A DNA stretch of 46,793 nt from Chloroflexus sp. MS-G (GTDB taxonomy: Bacteria > Chloroflexota > Chloroflexia > Chloroflexales > Chloroflexaceae), in contig NZ_JPIM01000025.1 in NCBI RefSeq assembly GCF_000735195.1, positions 1-46,793 of the forward strand. The letters run 5' to 3'. A model generated the notes under the pieces. The model made no database searches, was not told the origin of the DNA, and worked only from the letters and a program-made list of their open reading frames with translations. A program made the translations under genes and the position numbers. Shown piece after piece: positions 14,162 to 23,394 of this stretch. How positions within the stretch are numbered: position 1 is the stretch's first letter; each line of letters begins with the position of its first letter.

Positions 14162-15229
14162 TCAGGCCTCTTCAGCGGCTTTCTTCTTCGTAGTTCGTCG
14201 TCGCTTGGGAGCGGCAGGTGTTTCACCAGGTGATGAATTGTCTTTCGGATTGTCGTTTGTCGGTGTTACCGCACTGTTTACCGGCGCCATTGGCCCATCC
14301 AGGAAGCGATGCCATACCAGTTCTTCCGGTTTGGCCCGCCCTTGCCGGGCCAGTTCGATGGTGAAATCGGCCATCGTGCGCACTACCCAGTCGAAGTAGT
14401 AGGGGGTCAGCGAATTGACATCAAAATCGGGTGCTGGATTGGTAAAATCAATCGCGTAAGCCACGCCGTTTCGAATGGCGAACTCAACGGTGTTCATGTC
14501 ATAGCCGAGCGCTTGATTGAGTTTGAGCGCAGCGTCTACGACCTGACGCCCTTCTTCGGGGGTAAGGTAGTTGTCATCGCGAAAATAGCGGTGTGGCCAG
14601 GGTGCATTCGCATCGAATTTAATGGTCATAATGTGGCGACGACCGATCACGATACAGCGCACATACTTTTCCCATGGGATGTACTCTTGCAGCATCATGC
14701 ACTCAATACCGGTCTCGTTGTACGCTCGCCACAGTTCCTCATACGAATGAACCTTGTAAACCTTCTTGAAACCACCACCCCAGGCCGGTTTGAGAATCAC
14801 CGGAAAGCCACCGACGTAATCAACATGATCTTTCCAGGGAATTGGATATTGCAGATTGCGCAGTGACTCTTCAACCACCCCTTCGATGTACGAGTGAGAT
14901 GGTAGTGCAACGGTGCGCGGGTGCGGGATACCGAGCGCAGTTGCCAGCGAAGCGCCGAAGAACTTATCATCGGCGCTCCACCAGAAGGGGTTATTCACGA
15001 TTCGGGTACCGCTGAGCGCAGCAGTTTTCAGGAACGTGCGATAGTATGGTATTTCGTGACTGATGCGATCAACGATTACGTCGTAATCGCACAGCTCGGC
15101 CATACGTGTACCGCCCAACTTGATAAACTCGGCATGCACCCCAGCATTGCGACGATTGACCTCTTCAATAAATGCAGGTGGCCACGACCACTCACGACCC
15201 ACCAGAATACCGATCTTTTTTACACTCAC
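14162..15229 (-). CDS. ATP-grasp ligase-like protein
   Basis: A 355-residue protein starting at GTG 15229, with GGAGG 6 nt upstream; the longer frame has no ribosome site. It begins KKIGILVGREWSWPPAF, a Rossmann-like pre-ATP-grasp domain, and continues with NNPFWWSADDKFF, the ATP-binding stretch FPVILKPAWGGGFKKVY, MLQEYIPWEKYVRC, and the metal-binding end VEFAIRNGVAYAIDFTNPAPDFD. These are hallmarks of the RimK/D-Ala-D-Ala-ligase type ATP-grasp fold. The last 40 residues are a Pro/Ser-rich then Lys/Arg-rich tail (KRRRTTKKKAAEEA), unlikely to be part of the fold. It is the first gene of the ATP-grasp/selenoprotein operon. Product unknown; an amino-acid ligase is the best guess. Confidence 0.8.
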   Translation of the reverse strand: MSVKKIGILVGREWSWPPAFIEEVNRRNAGVHAEFIKLGGTRMAELCDYDVIVDRISHEIPYYRTFLKTAALSGTRIVNNPFWWSADDKFFGASLATALGIPHPRTVALPSHSYIEGVVEESLRNLQYPIPWKDHVDYVGGFPVILKPAWGGGFKKVYKVHSYEELWRAYNETGIECMMLQEYIPWEKYVRCIVIGRRHIMTIKFDANAPWPHRYFRDDNYLTPEEGRQVVDAALKLNQALGYDMNTVEFAIRNGVAYAIDFTNPAPDFDVNSLTPYYFDWVVRTMADFTIELARQGRAKPEELVWHRFLDGPMAPVNSAVTPTNDNPKDNSSPGETPAAPKRRRTTKKKAAEEA

Positions 15230-15327
15230 AATAAACCTCCTTATATGGCAATGGCATGATTGGCGAGCTGGCAAGGCTGATTGTAGCACAAGGCAACAGA
15301 AGTGCAGTTACGCTCGTGCTGAACGGT

Positions 15328-16671
15328 TTATGAACGAATAATCGCCAGCACTTCATCACGCCTGGCTTCCATCTCGGCCCGTGAGGCAATCGATTCCAGA
15401 TTCAACCTGATGAGTGGTTCGGTATTCGAGCCGCGTACATTGAAATGCCAGGTGTCGTAGCTCACCGAGATGCCATCAATGCGTTCAATCTTGCCATCGC
15501 TGTAGCGTTCGGCGATTTCGTTGAGTTTGGCAGCGACATCGCTGACCCGTGAATTGATTTCGCCAGAAATGAAGTAACGCGATTCGAGTCGGCTAAGCAG
15601 TTCGCTCATCTTTACGCCGCGCTTTGAGAGCATCTCTAGCAGGTAGAGCGAGGGAATGATCCCCGAATCGGCAAACGCGAAGGCTTTGAAGTAGTAATGT
15701 CCAGAAACTTCGCCGGCAAAGATGGCATCTTCGTTTGCCATCCGGCGCTTGATAAACGCATGACCAACCCGCTCGATCAATGGAATCCCACCAGCAGCTC
15801 GTACTTCGTCAGGTACGGCCCACGAAGCGCGTACATCGTAGATGATTTTCGCTCCCGGCTCTTTCTCCAGGAGGTAACGACCTAGAATAGCGGTCAGGAA
15901 ATCGCCTGAGATAAACTCCCCGCGGTCATCAATCGCAAAGAAGCGGTCACCATCACCGTCAAAAGCAAAGCCGATGTCGGCCCCTTCATCTTTGACCCGT
16001 TGCTGCAATTCAGCCCGATTTTCCGGCATCAACGGATCGAGACCGTGATTAGGGAGGGTGCCGTCGGGGTCGAGATACATCCCGGTTAACTGGATGGGCA
16101 GATGGGCATACACCTCCTGCAAAATCGGCCCTACCATGCCGTTGCCGGTATCGACAATGACCTTGAGCGGTTTGATCGCTTCGACATCAATCAGTGAGAG
16201 CACTTTCTGGACGAATTGCGCTTTGAAATCGTATTCGCGACGTTGCCCGCGGCGGGTTGGTGTTGGGAAGGCTTCGCTCTCGACCAGACGGCGTAAGTCT
16301 TGAATACCCTCATCGCCCGACAAGAGGTATGGCATGCGCCGTACCATCTTGAATCCATTGTACTGTTTGGGGTTGTGCGAGGCCGTTACCATCATACCGG
16401 GAAATCCCAGTTGGGTACATGCAAAATAGTATTGATCGGTACTGACCATGCCGATGTCTACCACGTCAGCACCCTGATCCATAATCCCCCGCGTCACCGC
16501 ATCGAACAGCACCGGCCCCGAAGTACGCATGTCGCGCCCGACAATGACCGTCTCTGCGCCGAGAAAGGTGACGAAGGCGCGTCCAATGAGATAGGCAATT
16601 TCTTCGTTCAGTTCAGTTGGATAAATGCCACGAATATCGTAGGCCTTGAAAATAGCCGGATTAACTTGCAC
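15328..16671 (-). CDS. Phosphomannomutase/phosphoglucomutase
   Basis: A 447-residue alpha-D-phosphohexomutase; GTG start at 16671 preceded by GGAGG at 6-nt spacing. The four family signatures are present: the phosphoserine loop TASHNPKQYNGFK (Ser98), the Mg-binding DGDGDR (238-243), the sugar-binding GEVSGHYYF, and the phosphate-binding loop RGSNTEPLIRL. It interconverts hexose-1-phosphates and hexose-6-phosphates in the cytosol for nucleotide sugar and exopolysaccharide synthesis; mannose versus glucose preference cannot be told from the sequence. Length is normal for bacterial ManB/AlgC-type enzymes. It stands alone: about 100 bp separates it from the ATP-grasp gene downstream and about 200 bp from MeaB upstream. 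Confidence 0.93.
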   Translation of the reverse strand: MQVNPAIFKAYDIRGIYPTELNEEIAYLIGRAFVTFLGAETVIVGRDMRTSGPVLFDAVTRGIMDQGADVVDIGMVSTDQYYFACTQLGFPGMMVTASHNPKQYNGFKMVRRMPYLLSGDEGIQDLRRLVESEAFPTPTRRGQRREYDFKAQFVQKVLSLIDVEAIKPLKVIVDTGNGMVGPILQEVYAHLPIQLTGMYLDPDGTLPNHGLDPLMPENRAELQQRVKDEGADIGFAFDGDGDRFFAIDDRGEFISGDFLTAILGRYLLEKEPGAKIIYDVRASWAVPDEVRAAGGIPLIERVGHAFIKRRMANEDAIFAGEVSGHYYFKAFAFADSGIIPSLYLLEMLSKRGVKMSELLSRLESRYFISGEINSRVSDVAAKLNEIAERYSDGKIERIDGISVSYDTWHFNVRGSNTEPLIRLNLESIASRAEMEARRDEVLAIIRS

Positions 16672-16868
16672 AGTCTTCCTCCTTCCGCCGGATAATCCCC
16701 GACTGCTTGCTGCAAAACGGTGTGTCGTCGAGTGGTGAAGCGTACCGGGCGTTATTGCAGGCTCTCGCGATGTTTGACGGAGCTCCAATTGTGATTGTGC
16801 CTGGCGATAGTCCCTTTCAGCAGATGATTTTACACCGCTATCGTACCATATCCGGCGTGCATGTATGA

Positions 16869-17819
16869 TTATGCTAACCCACTGCGGATAGTGAGGTCGG
16901 CAGGTAACAACTCACTTGCAGCAGCGTATGGATCGCGCTGGCGAGTAGCGATCTGTTGTACCAGTTCATTCCAGCGCTCGCCCCGCAGCCGTTCGAGGAT
17001 CAGCTCCTGAACGGCTGCCGTTAGCTCGCGTTCGGCAGCCGTTAATGCTCGTTGGGTTTTGATGTTAGCAGCAATTAAGTGCTGGCGATGCTGTTCTATT
17101 GCATCGACAATTTGTGCGCAACCTTCGCCAGTAGTTGCGATGGCCGTAAGTACCGGTGGTGACCAACCATCAGGTGATGGTGCGCCCAATTGCAACATTG
17201 TGCGCAGTTGGCGTACTGTTTGATCGGTACCAGGACGATCAGCTTTATTTACCACAAAGACATCGGCAATCTCAAGCATCCCGGCTTTGATGCTCTGCAC
17301 ATCATCTCCCATACCGGGTACTTCAACGACAATCGTCGTGTCGGCAGTTTGCGCAATATCAACTTCATCTTGACCGGCGCCAACGGTTTCGATCAAGATA
17401 ACCGGAAAACCGGCTGCGGCAATGAGGGTAACCGCATCAGCCGTAGCTCGTGCCAATCCACCCATTCGGCCACGACTGGCCATGCTCCGAATGAAAACAC
17501 CGGGATCACCACCGAGTGCCTGCATACGTATGCGATCACCGAGTACGGCGCCGCCACTGAAGGGCGATGAGGGATCGACAGCGACAATTCCAATTGGAAC
17601 CCCACGTTTGCGCCATTCCTGGGCCAGGGCAGTCACCAACGTTGATTTCCCGGCCCCAGGTGGTCCAGTAATTCCTACCCGGTGTGCGTCGCCATACGGG
17701 TACACCGCGGCCATCAGCGCACGGGCAACTGGACCACCCTGTTCAACCAGTGAAATGGCACGCGCCAACGCCCGCCGCTCACCGTTGCGCAGGCGCGTTA
17801 CCAATTCGTGCTCATTCAT
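16869..17819 (-). CDS. meaB: MeaB-type methylmalonyl-CoA mutase chaperone GTPase
   Basis: A 316-residue G3E-family GTPase. Walker A GPPGAGKST starts at residue 52, followed by IVAVDPSSPFSGGAVLGDRIRM (Mg/switch region), ETVGAGQDEVDIA, and the base-recognition motif NKADRPG. MeaB/ArgK proteins load and protect adenosylcobalamin on methylmalonyl-CoA mutase. Here the partner is encoded 4 bp upstream as the B12-binding subunit, which supports the assignment. In Chloroflexus-type autotrophs the mutase converts methylmalonyl-CoA to succinyl-CoA in the 3-hydroxypropionate bicycle. The ribosome site is weak, so translational coupling to the upstream gene is likely. Confidence 0.93.
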   Translation of the reverse strand: MNEHELVTRLRNGERRALARAISLVEQGGPVARALMAAVYPYGDAHRVGITGPPGAGKSTLVTALAQEWRKRGVPIGIVAVDPSSPFSGGAVLGDRIRMQALGGDPGVFIRSMASRGRMGGLARATADAVTLIAAAGFPVILIETVGAGQDEVDIAQTADTTIVVEVPGMGDDVQSIKAGMLEIADVFVVNKADRPGTDQTVRQLRTMLQLGAPSPDGWSPPVLTAIATTGEGCAQIVDAIEQHRQHLIAANIKTQRALTAAERELTAAVQELILERLRGERWNELVQQIATRQRDPYAAASELLPADLTIRSGLA

Positions 17820-17823
17820 AAGC

Positions 17824-18231
17824 TTAACCCCGCGTCAGCTCGACGTGAGAACGAATAAAATCAATGATGGCCTGTGTTGACGAACCGGGGCCGAATACCT
17901 CTGCAATGCCATGCTCGCGCTTGAGAATCTCGGCGTCTTCATCTGAAATAATGCCGCCGGCAACGACCAACACGTCAGTCATACCCTGTTCGCGTAGTAA
18001 CTGCATGACCTTCGGCAGTAGCGTCATGTGGGCGCCAGAGAGAATCGAGAGACCGATAACATCAACGTCTTCTTGCAATGCAGCCTCAACGATCATCTGG
18101 GGGGTCTGCTGAAGACCGGTGTAGATGACTTCCATGCCGGCGTCGCGTAATGCTCGTGCAATGACCTTTGCGCCACGATCATGACCATCCAGACCAGGTT
18201 TGGCAACCAGTACACGAATCTTTCGCTCCAT
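17824..18231 (-). CDS. Methylmalonyl-CoA mutase B12-binding (small) subunit
   Basis: A 135-residue stand-alone cobalamin-binding domain. It has the signature [10 protein letters not shown] (DxHxxG, the His being the lower axial ligand of B12), the second motif [10 protein letters not shown] (SxL type) and [11 protein letters not shown] (GG motif), all in the normal order. The ATG at 18231 has AAGGAG 6 nt upstream; a TTG one codon earlier is less likely. The catalytic large subunit is not in the window, so the mutase is split here, as in archaeal-type enzymes. MeaB follows after 4 bp. An extended -10 promoter is visible just upstream. Confidence 0.92.
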   Translation of the reverse strand: MERKIRVLVAKPGLDGHDRGAKVIARALRDAGMEVIYTGLQQTPQMIVEAALQEDVDVIGLSILSGAHMTLLPKVMQLLREQGMTDVLVVAGGIISDEDAEILKREHGIAEVFGPGSSTQAIIDFIRSHVELTRG

Positions 18232-18281
18232 CAAGCGCTCCTTCCGCTGTTCGCGACTTGTGGTTCGGTAGCGTGATCCTC

Positions 18282-18290
18282 AGTATAGCA
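18282..18290 (-). promoter_or_regulatory. Extended -10 promoter for the mutase subunit-meaB pair
   Basis: Minus-strand TGCTATACT (TGn extended -10) ends 50 bp upstream of the ATG at 18231. No convincing -35 hexamer is seen. Confidence 0.45.
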
Positions 18291-18301
18291 TAGCCACACC
18301 G

Positions 18302-19378
18302 TCAGGCAGCAATGGTAGCGGCAACTGCGTCGCCGACTGCAGTCGTGCTGTACGTGTGCTGGCCAGGAACGGCAATGTCAGCCGTTACAATCCCTCGTTC
18401 GATCACCGACGCAACCGCAGCTTCAACGCAGTCGGCTTCAGTGGGCAGATTCAACGAATGACGAAGAAGCATTGCCACACTCAAGATGGTTGCCAGCGGA
18501 TTAGCTTTACCTTGTCCAGCAATGTCAGGCGCCGAACCGTGGATCGGTTCGTACAACCCCAGTCGGCCATCACCGAGCGAGGCCGATGGCAGCATCCCCA
18601 TTGAACCAGCCAGCATTGAGGCTTCGTCGGTCAAAATATCGCCAAACATGTTCTCGGTCACAATCACGTCAAAGTCGGCTGGTCGGCGGATCAGGTGCAT
18701 CGCGCAGGCATCGACCAGCATGGTCTCGAAGTGCAAATCGGGGAATTCCGTTTTGATCAAACGAGTGGTAATACTGCGCCATAGACGACTGGTTTCGAGC
18801 ACATTTGCTTTATCGACCAGCGTTAGCTTCTTCCGCCGTTGACGGGCCAGGTGCGCTGCCACCCGCACGACACGGATAATCTCCTCTTCATGGTAGAGGC
18901 AGAGGTCACTAGCCCATTCGCCATGGGCACCCTGTTCACGGCGCTTCTCGCCGAAATAGATGCCTCCGGTCAGCTCGCGCACGACGATCAGATCGACCCC
19001 CTGCAATCGTTCAGGCCGAAGCGGTGAGGCATCGATCAATTGCGGATATATACGGACCGGACGCAGATTGGCAAACAGCCCTAATTCCTTACGAATGCCC
19101 AACAAGCCTTGTTCAGGACGTACCCGGGCCTGGGGATCGTCCCATTTTGGCCCACCTACTGCACCGAGCAGAATAGCATCGGCAGCACGACATACGGCAA
19201 CAGTTTCGGCTGGCAATGGACTGCCGGTTACGTCAATGGCGCAACCGCCGATCAGTGCCTCGTGAAACGAAAACTGATGCCCAAAACGGCTTGCAACCGC
19301 ACGGAGCACCTTCAATCCCTCGGCAACAACTTCTGGCCCGATACCATCACCGGCTAGTACTGCAATTACTGCTTGCAC
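18302..19378 (-). CDS. leuB: 3-isopropylmalate dehydrogenase
   Basis: A 358-residue enzyme of the isocitrate/isopropylmalate dehydrogenase family that oxidatively decarboxylates 3-isopropylmalate in leucine synthesis. Visible landmarks are [10 protein letters not shown] at the N-terminus, [11 protein letters not shown], the substrate arginine region [23 protein letters not shown], and the cofactor/metal region [29 protein letters not shown]. The length and GxxKWD context point to LeuB rather than isocitrate or tartrate dehydrogenase. Start is GTG 19378 with GAGAGG 6 nt upstream. No other leu genes lie alongside. Confidence 0.95.
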   Translation of the reverse strand: MQAVIAVLAGDGIGPEVVAEGLKVLRAVASRFGHQFSFHEALIGGCAIDVTGSPLPAETVAVCRAADAILLGAVGGPKWDDPQARVRPEQGLLGIRKELGLFANLRPVRIYPQLIDASPLRPERLQGVDLIVVRELTGGIYFGEKRREQGAHGEWASDLCLYHEEEIIRVVRVAAHLARQRRKKLTLVDKANVLETSRLWRSITTRLIKTEFPDLHFETMLVDACAMHLIRRPADFDVIVTENMFGDILTDEASMLAGSMGMLPSASLGDGRLGLYEPIHGSAPDIAGQGKANPLATILSVAMLLRHSLNLPTEADCVEAAVASVIERGIVTADIAVPGQHTYSTTAVGDAVAATIAA

Positions 19379-19478
19379 GACATACCTCTCAAATGGTTAT
19401 GAAATGGTAAGAATGCCACTGTATGATACTTTCAAATGTGCGACAGTATGTCACAGATGGTAGCATAAGGAAAGCTCT

Positions 19479-19718
19479 ATGGCGACTCGACGAGTCGAAT
19501 CGTTTCTGGTGCGGATTGTGGTAGCTGAAAACGATGAGGCCACCCCGCAGTGGCACGGACGAATCCAGCATATCGGTACCGGTTTCGAGAGCCGCATTGA
19601 TCAGCTTGATGAACTCCTGGTATTTATTGCCAACCACCTGCGCAGCGCAGCTTCTTCTGGTGTGAACAGTGGTACAGCGAATGGTGCTGACCAACCAATA
19701 ATCGGTGGTAGCGGTTAA
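19479..19718 (+). CDS. Small hypothetical protein (79 aa)
   Basis: A 79-residue acidic protein starting at an ATG with AAGGAAAG a few nt upstream. The core FLVRIVVAENDEATPQWHGRIQ followed by a helix DQLDELLVFIANHL reads as a small alpha/beta domain; the Ser/Gly-rich tail is probably disordered. I do not assign a family. It is divergent from leuB and convergent with the large regulator at 19786. The clear ribosome site and position in otherwise empty DNA support a real gene. Confidence 0.65.
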   Translation: MATRRVESFLVRIVVAENDEATPQWHGRIQHIGTGFESRIDQLDELLVFIANHLRSAASSGVNSGTANGADQPIIGGSG

Positions 19719-19785
19719 TCTTCCCGGAAATGGGTATCTGAATCTGATTGCGGCCACGTAATCGACCGAATAATGCGGTGGAACG

Positions 19786-22700
19786 TTACGAAGCTCTTTT
19801 GCCACGCACCTGCTCAAACAGAGCAACTGTTTCCGGTAATGGATCAACCCCCAATTCTTCGCGCAGTGCGGTAACACAACGGTGATAGAGACGAATAGCC
19901 GTACTGCGCTCACCAATCATACTGTAGGATCGAATCAATAACTGATACGCCTCTTCCTGCGCTTTGTCATATTCCACCACACGCCAGCCTAGCTTGATGG
20001 CGTCGTGGAACTGCTTTTCATCGAACAGGATTCGCCCCAAATTGAGGGCAGCTTCGGTAAACAGTAACCCTAATCGCTCCCGTTCGACAACCGACCAATC
20101 CTCGTAGAGGCTGTCAGGCAAAAATGGGCCACTATACAATGCTACTGCCTCTTGAAAGGCTTTGCGCGCCTCGTTAAGCTGGTTGCGTTGCAATGCGTGC
20201 CGGCCACGTTCCACTGCCCGAACAAATTCGGCTACATCGTACCAGTGATCGCTCTCGACATTGAAGCCATACGTGTCACCTTGTTGCAGCAGGTAGTAGG
20301 TAGGGGCACCTTCAGGTCGATCCGGTTCTAACGCCCGGATCAATCTGCTCACTGTCACCCGTAGATTATTTGATGCCGATTCACCGTCTAATCCCGGCCA
20401 GAGCATATCCATAATCTGCTCACGGGGTAACATTCGACCACGCTCGATCAGCAGCAACTGCAAGAGGTGACGTGCTTTCACACTGCGCCAGTCGCGATCA
20501 CGGATTTCTTGATCGCCGCGTAGCACTTGAAAGCTACCCAGCGCACGAATGACAAGACGGTACGGTGGACGGTAAACCAGACGTTCCAACGCTTCACTCG
20601 CCGCCGTTCGCATCTGTAACGAGCGATCTTTCAACAAACTGCGCAGAGCACTATACGCACTGACCAACCCTAATTCGCCGATCAGGGAAGCACTCCGCAG
20701 TCGAATCTTCAGTGGTACTGATTCATCGAGGAGCGAAATGAGCGTTGTACTCAACGTTGCGGCATCGAGTTGGCGAAGTGCAGCCAGCATCGCCTGACTC
20801 GACAAACCAAGCCGAAGTGCAGTGGCAATCGCCCACTTTATTGCCGGCTGCGGGATGAAAGGTAGCGACTGAACACCAGCCCGATCACAGATTGCGCAGG
20901 CAGTGGTAAGATCGCTGGTAATTGATGGATCGTCTGGTCGGTTTTGCGCAACGAGGTAGGCACGATAGATATGGACGAGAGCGCGAAACAGCCCATCGTT
21001 GCGCTGGCCCATTGCTCTGATCAGATCTTGCGCCAGATCAAGGGCCTGCCCATGGTCGCCACCTTCACCAAGGACAATCAGTAACAGACTCTGCATCCAA
21101 AGCTCTTGTGCATACAGGGTCGCGAAGACACCCTCTTCACGCTGCGTTGATATTTGCCGCCAGCATTGCAAGGCTTGCGCGGTAGCCGTCGGTTGTGCAT
21201 TGCGGAACAGTACATAAATCTCAATAATTCTGGCCCGCATCGCGAGCAACCGGTCGTCAAGATGAGCAGCGATCTGACGTACCCGTTGCAGATAGGTCTC
21301 TGCTACCTCACTTTGATCGTGTTCAACGAGCAGAATCGCTAGAATCAAAGCGGCATTACCTGTCAGGACGCTACCGGGGGCATAGTCATTCAAGCGTTGG
21401 TAACTCTCTTGCGCCTGAATAAATGCATCGTCCCGCTTGCCTTGCTGGTACAGGGCCATCGCCTGCAAGAGCAAGAGCGACTGGCGCAACATGTCGTTGC
21501 GGTCAATGCGCGGCAATTCGAGCGCGGCGCGAATTGCCGTTAAGGCATCGGCTGGATAGCCCTGCTGAATATAGATGGAAGCACGTAAGACGGCCAGCAA
21601 CCACTGCCATAGCACGCTGAGGGGGCGCTGATCAGCCCAGCGGGCAACCCGTAATGCCGCCCGAAACCGGCCCCGATTGTAGAGGAGGGCCATTAAGCCG
21701 ACCAGTGCTGCACCACGTGACCACGGATCGGTGGCTCGTTGCGCGGCAGCAATCACTTGCCGACAGACCTGGTCAAATTTCGATGGGGTGTCAGCCCAAA
21801 ACAACAGGATCGTCATATCGCGCAACGCTCGTAATTCTTGCGTTGGTAATCCGTTCTGGCGATAAGCTTCAGCCGCCTCACTGATCAGTTCCAATGCGCG
21901 TTCACGATCGGTTGTGAAGAGGCTCCAGCCGTACATATGGAGCAATTCGGGATCATGTTCGCGCACTTCAGGAGGTAGACGTTCGATCCAGCTCCGTAGA
22001 CTCTCGCGTTGCAATGTATCGATGAGCGGCCAGGCATGCTCGCGGAGGGCACGGGCAATCGCAGCCGGATTTTCTGCCGCCGCCAGATGACGCAGTGCAG
22101 CCTCAATCTGGTCATGACGCGCCAACACTTCTCCGAATCGTTGGTGCAGCTCACGGACAAAGGTGCGATCAAAGCGTGTCAACGCCCGGTCAGCCAGTAA
22201 ACGCTGCCAGAGTGGGTGGAAGCGAAAGATACGCTCACCATTGGTATTATTGCCGGTCTCGACGGTTATGGGCAGGCCAAGTGATATTGCCTGCTCGATC
22301 AACTGGGCACTATCCTTTACTTGTAGCGCCTCATCGAGCCAGGCCGGATTCACCTGTCCTAACAAGGCGGCACAAATCAGGCGGTCAACCAACCGTTCGG
22401 GTAGCTCAGACAGCACTTCAGATGCCAGATACCCAAACAGATCGTACTGATTGGTCGCCAGCCCCTGCAAGTACGGATAGCGCTGAGCTGGTGTCAGACG
22501 GGCAAGTGTGCGCACTGCAAGCTGCACACTTAACATCCAGCCGCCGGTACGATCAAGGAGGAGATCGATTTCTTCATCAGACAGGGTAACGTCGGCGCGT
22601 GTCAACAGTTCAATCACCTCATGGCGACGCAGCAACAGGTCGTGAGCACCTACCTCGAGGAGCGCACCTTCGGCGCGTAAGCGCGGGAGTGGCGCAAAAG

Positions 22701-23259
22701 TGAGTGGGCGGCGCGATGCCATAACAATATGCAGATGAGGCGGTGCTGCCCGCAGCAGGTAGCCAAGGAGATCGGTAGTAATCGGTCCATCAGCGATGGT
22801 ATGCACATCATCGAGTATCAGAACGGTTGGCGATTGAAGATCGCGCTGAATATCACCGAGCAGCGCCCCCGCAACCAGCGGCCAGTTGCGATCAAGACCC
22901 GAGATACTTTGCAATATCCGCAGCGCCTGTTCACCGATAAAGGGCATCACGCGGCGGATTGCTCCGATCAGATATGCTAACAGTAACGCCGGCTCTTGAT
23001 CGCTGGCCTCCAGACCAAGCCAGACGACCTGTGCTCCGGTCTGAATAAGCTGATCGGCCCATTGCGCCAGCAGAGTTGTCTTGCCGTAGCCTGCCGGTGC
23101 GATGACCAGTGTCACCGGTAACAGGCGAACCTCCGCGAGCAAGGCTTGCAGATCAGGACGCAAAATCTCGTCGGGCCGCACCGGTGGCGGCGTAATTTTC
23201 AGAGGGAGTAAGGGGAAACTTACCGCAACCGATGGCGCATGTTCGGCCAGTTCGGTCAT
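19786..23259 (-). CDS. MalT-like ATPase regulator with C-terminal SARP/BTAD domain
   Basis: A 1157-residue STAND transcription factor. Walker A APAGYGKT lies at 54-61 and Walker B TVLILDDVH at 145-153, with the WLGLEASDQEP motif typical of MalT/LAL ATPases. A long helical TPR-like region follows. Around residues 840-900 there is a HEAT-like pair (SASLIGELGLVSAYSALRSLL). The last roughly 245 residues form an OmpR-type winged helix (SARP type: RHLLQLLLIERGRMLPREQI, NLRVTVSRLIRALEP) and then a bacterial transcriptional activation (BTAD) domain. The DNA-binding domain is thus near the C-terminus, whereas in AfsR it is N-terminal. AAGGAG precedes the ATG. It is divergent from the 23395 operon with 135 bp between, so it may regulate that operon (inference). 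Confidence 0.9.
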   Translation of the reverse strand: MTELAEHAPSVAVSFPLLPLKITPPPVRPDEILRPDLQALLAEVRLLPVTLVIAPAGYGKTTLLAQWADQLIQTGAQVVWLGLEASDQEPALLLAYLIGAIRRVMPFIGEQALRILQSISGLDRNWPLVAGALLGDIQRDLQSPTVLILDDVHTIADGPITTDLLGYLLRAAPPHLHIVMASRRPLTFAPLPRLRAEGALLEVGAHDLLLRRHEVIELLTRADVTLSDEEIDLLLDRTGGWMLSVQLAVRTLARLTPAQRYPYLQGLATNQYDLFGYLASEVLSELPERLVDRLICAALLGQVNPAWLDEALQVKDSAQLIEQAISLGLPITVETGNNTNGERIFRFHPLWQRLLADRALTRFDRTFVRELHQRFGEVLARHDQIEAALRHLAAAENPAAIARALREHAWPLIDTLQRESLRSWIERLPPEVREHDPELLHMYGWSLFTTDRERALELISEAAEAYRQNGLPTQELRALRDMTILLFWADTPSKFDQVCRQVIAAAQRATDPWSRGAALVGLMALLYNRGRFRAALRVARWADQRPLSVLWQWLLAVLRASIYIQQGYPADALTAIRAALELPRIDRNDMLRQSLLLLQAMALYQQGKRDDAFIQAQESYQRLNDYAPGSVLTGNAALILAILLVEHDQSEVAETYLQRVRQIAAHLDDRLLAMRARIIEIYVLFRNAQPTATAQALQCWRQISTQREEGVFATLYAQELWMQSLLLIVLGEGGDHGQALDLAQDLIRAMGQRNDGLFRALVHIYRAYLVAQNRPDDPSITSDLTTACAICDRAGVQSLPFIPQPAIKWAIATALRLGLSSQAMLAALRQLDAATLSTTLISLLDESVPLKIRLRSASLIGELGLVSAYSALRSLLKDRSLQMRTAASEALERLVYRPPYRLVIRALGSFQVLRGDQEIRDRDWRSVKARHLLQLLLIERGRMLPREQIMDMLWPGLDGESASNNLRVTVSRLIRALEPDRPEGAPTYYLLQQGDTYGFNVESDHWYDVAEFVRAVERGRHALQRNQLNEARKAFQEAVALYSGPFLPDSLYEDWSVVERERLGLLFTEAALNLGRILFDEKQFHDAIKLGWRVVEYDKAQEEAYQLLIRSYSMIGERSTAIRLYHRCVTALREELGVDPLPETVALFEQVRGKRAS

Positions 23260-23346
23260 GGATAGCTCCTTGTAATGATCAGAAAAAGTTGAAAGACCAT
23301 GAACTGCAATCGATCAATATCTGTTGCTGACACATGTATAGGACAG

Positions 23347-23361
23347 TTGTATACTGTATTA
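23347..23361. promoter_or_regulatory. Small palindrome in the divergent intergenic region
   Basis: The approximate location holds ACAGTTGTATACTGT, two ACAGT/ACTGT arms around a 5-nt spacer, followed by AT-rich TATTATAG that could be a -10 for the plus-strand operon. A possible operator; weak evidence. Confidence 0.3.
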
Positions 23362-23394
23362 TAGTCTTTTTTATTGTAGCATGACCAGACAGCA

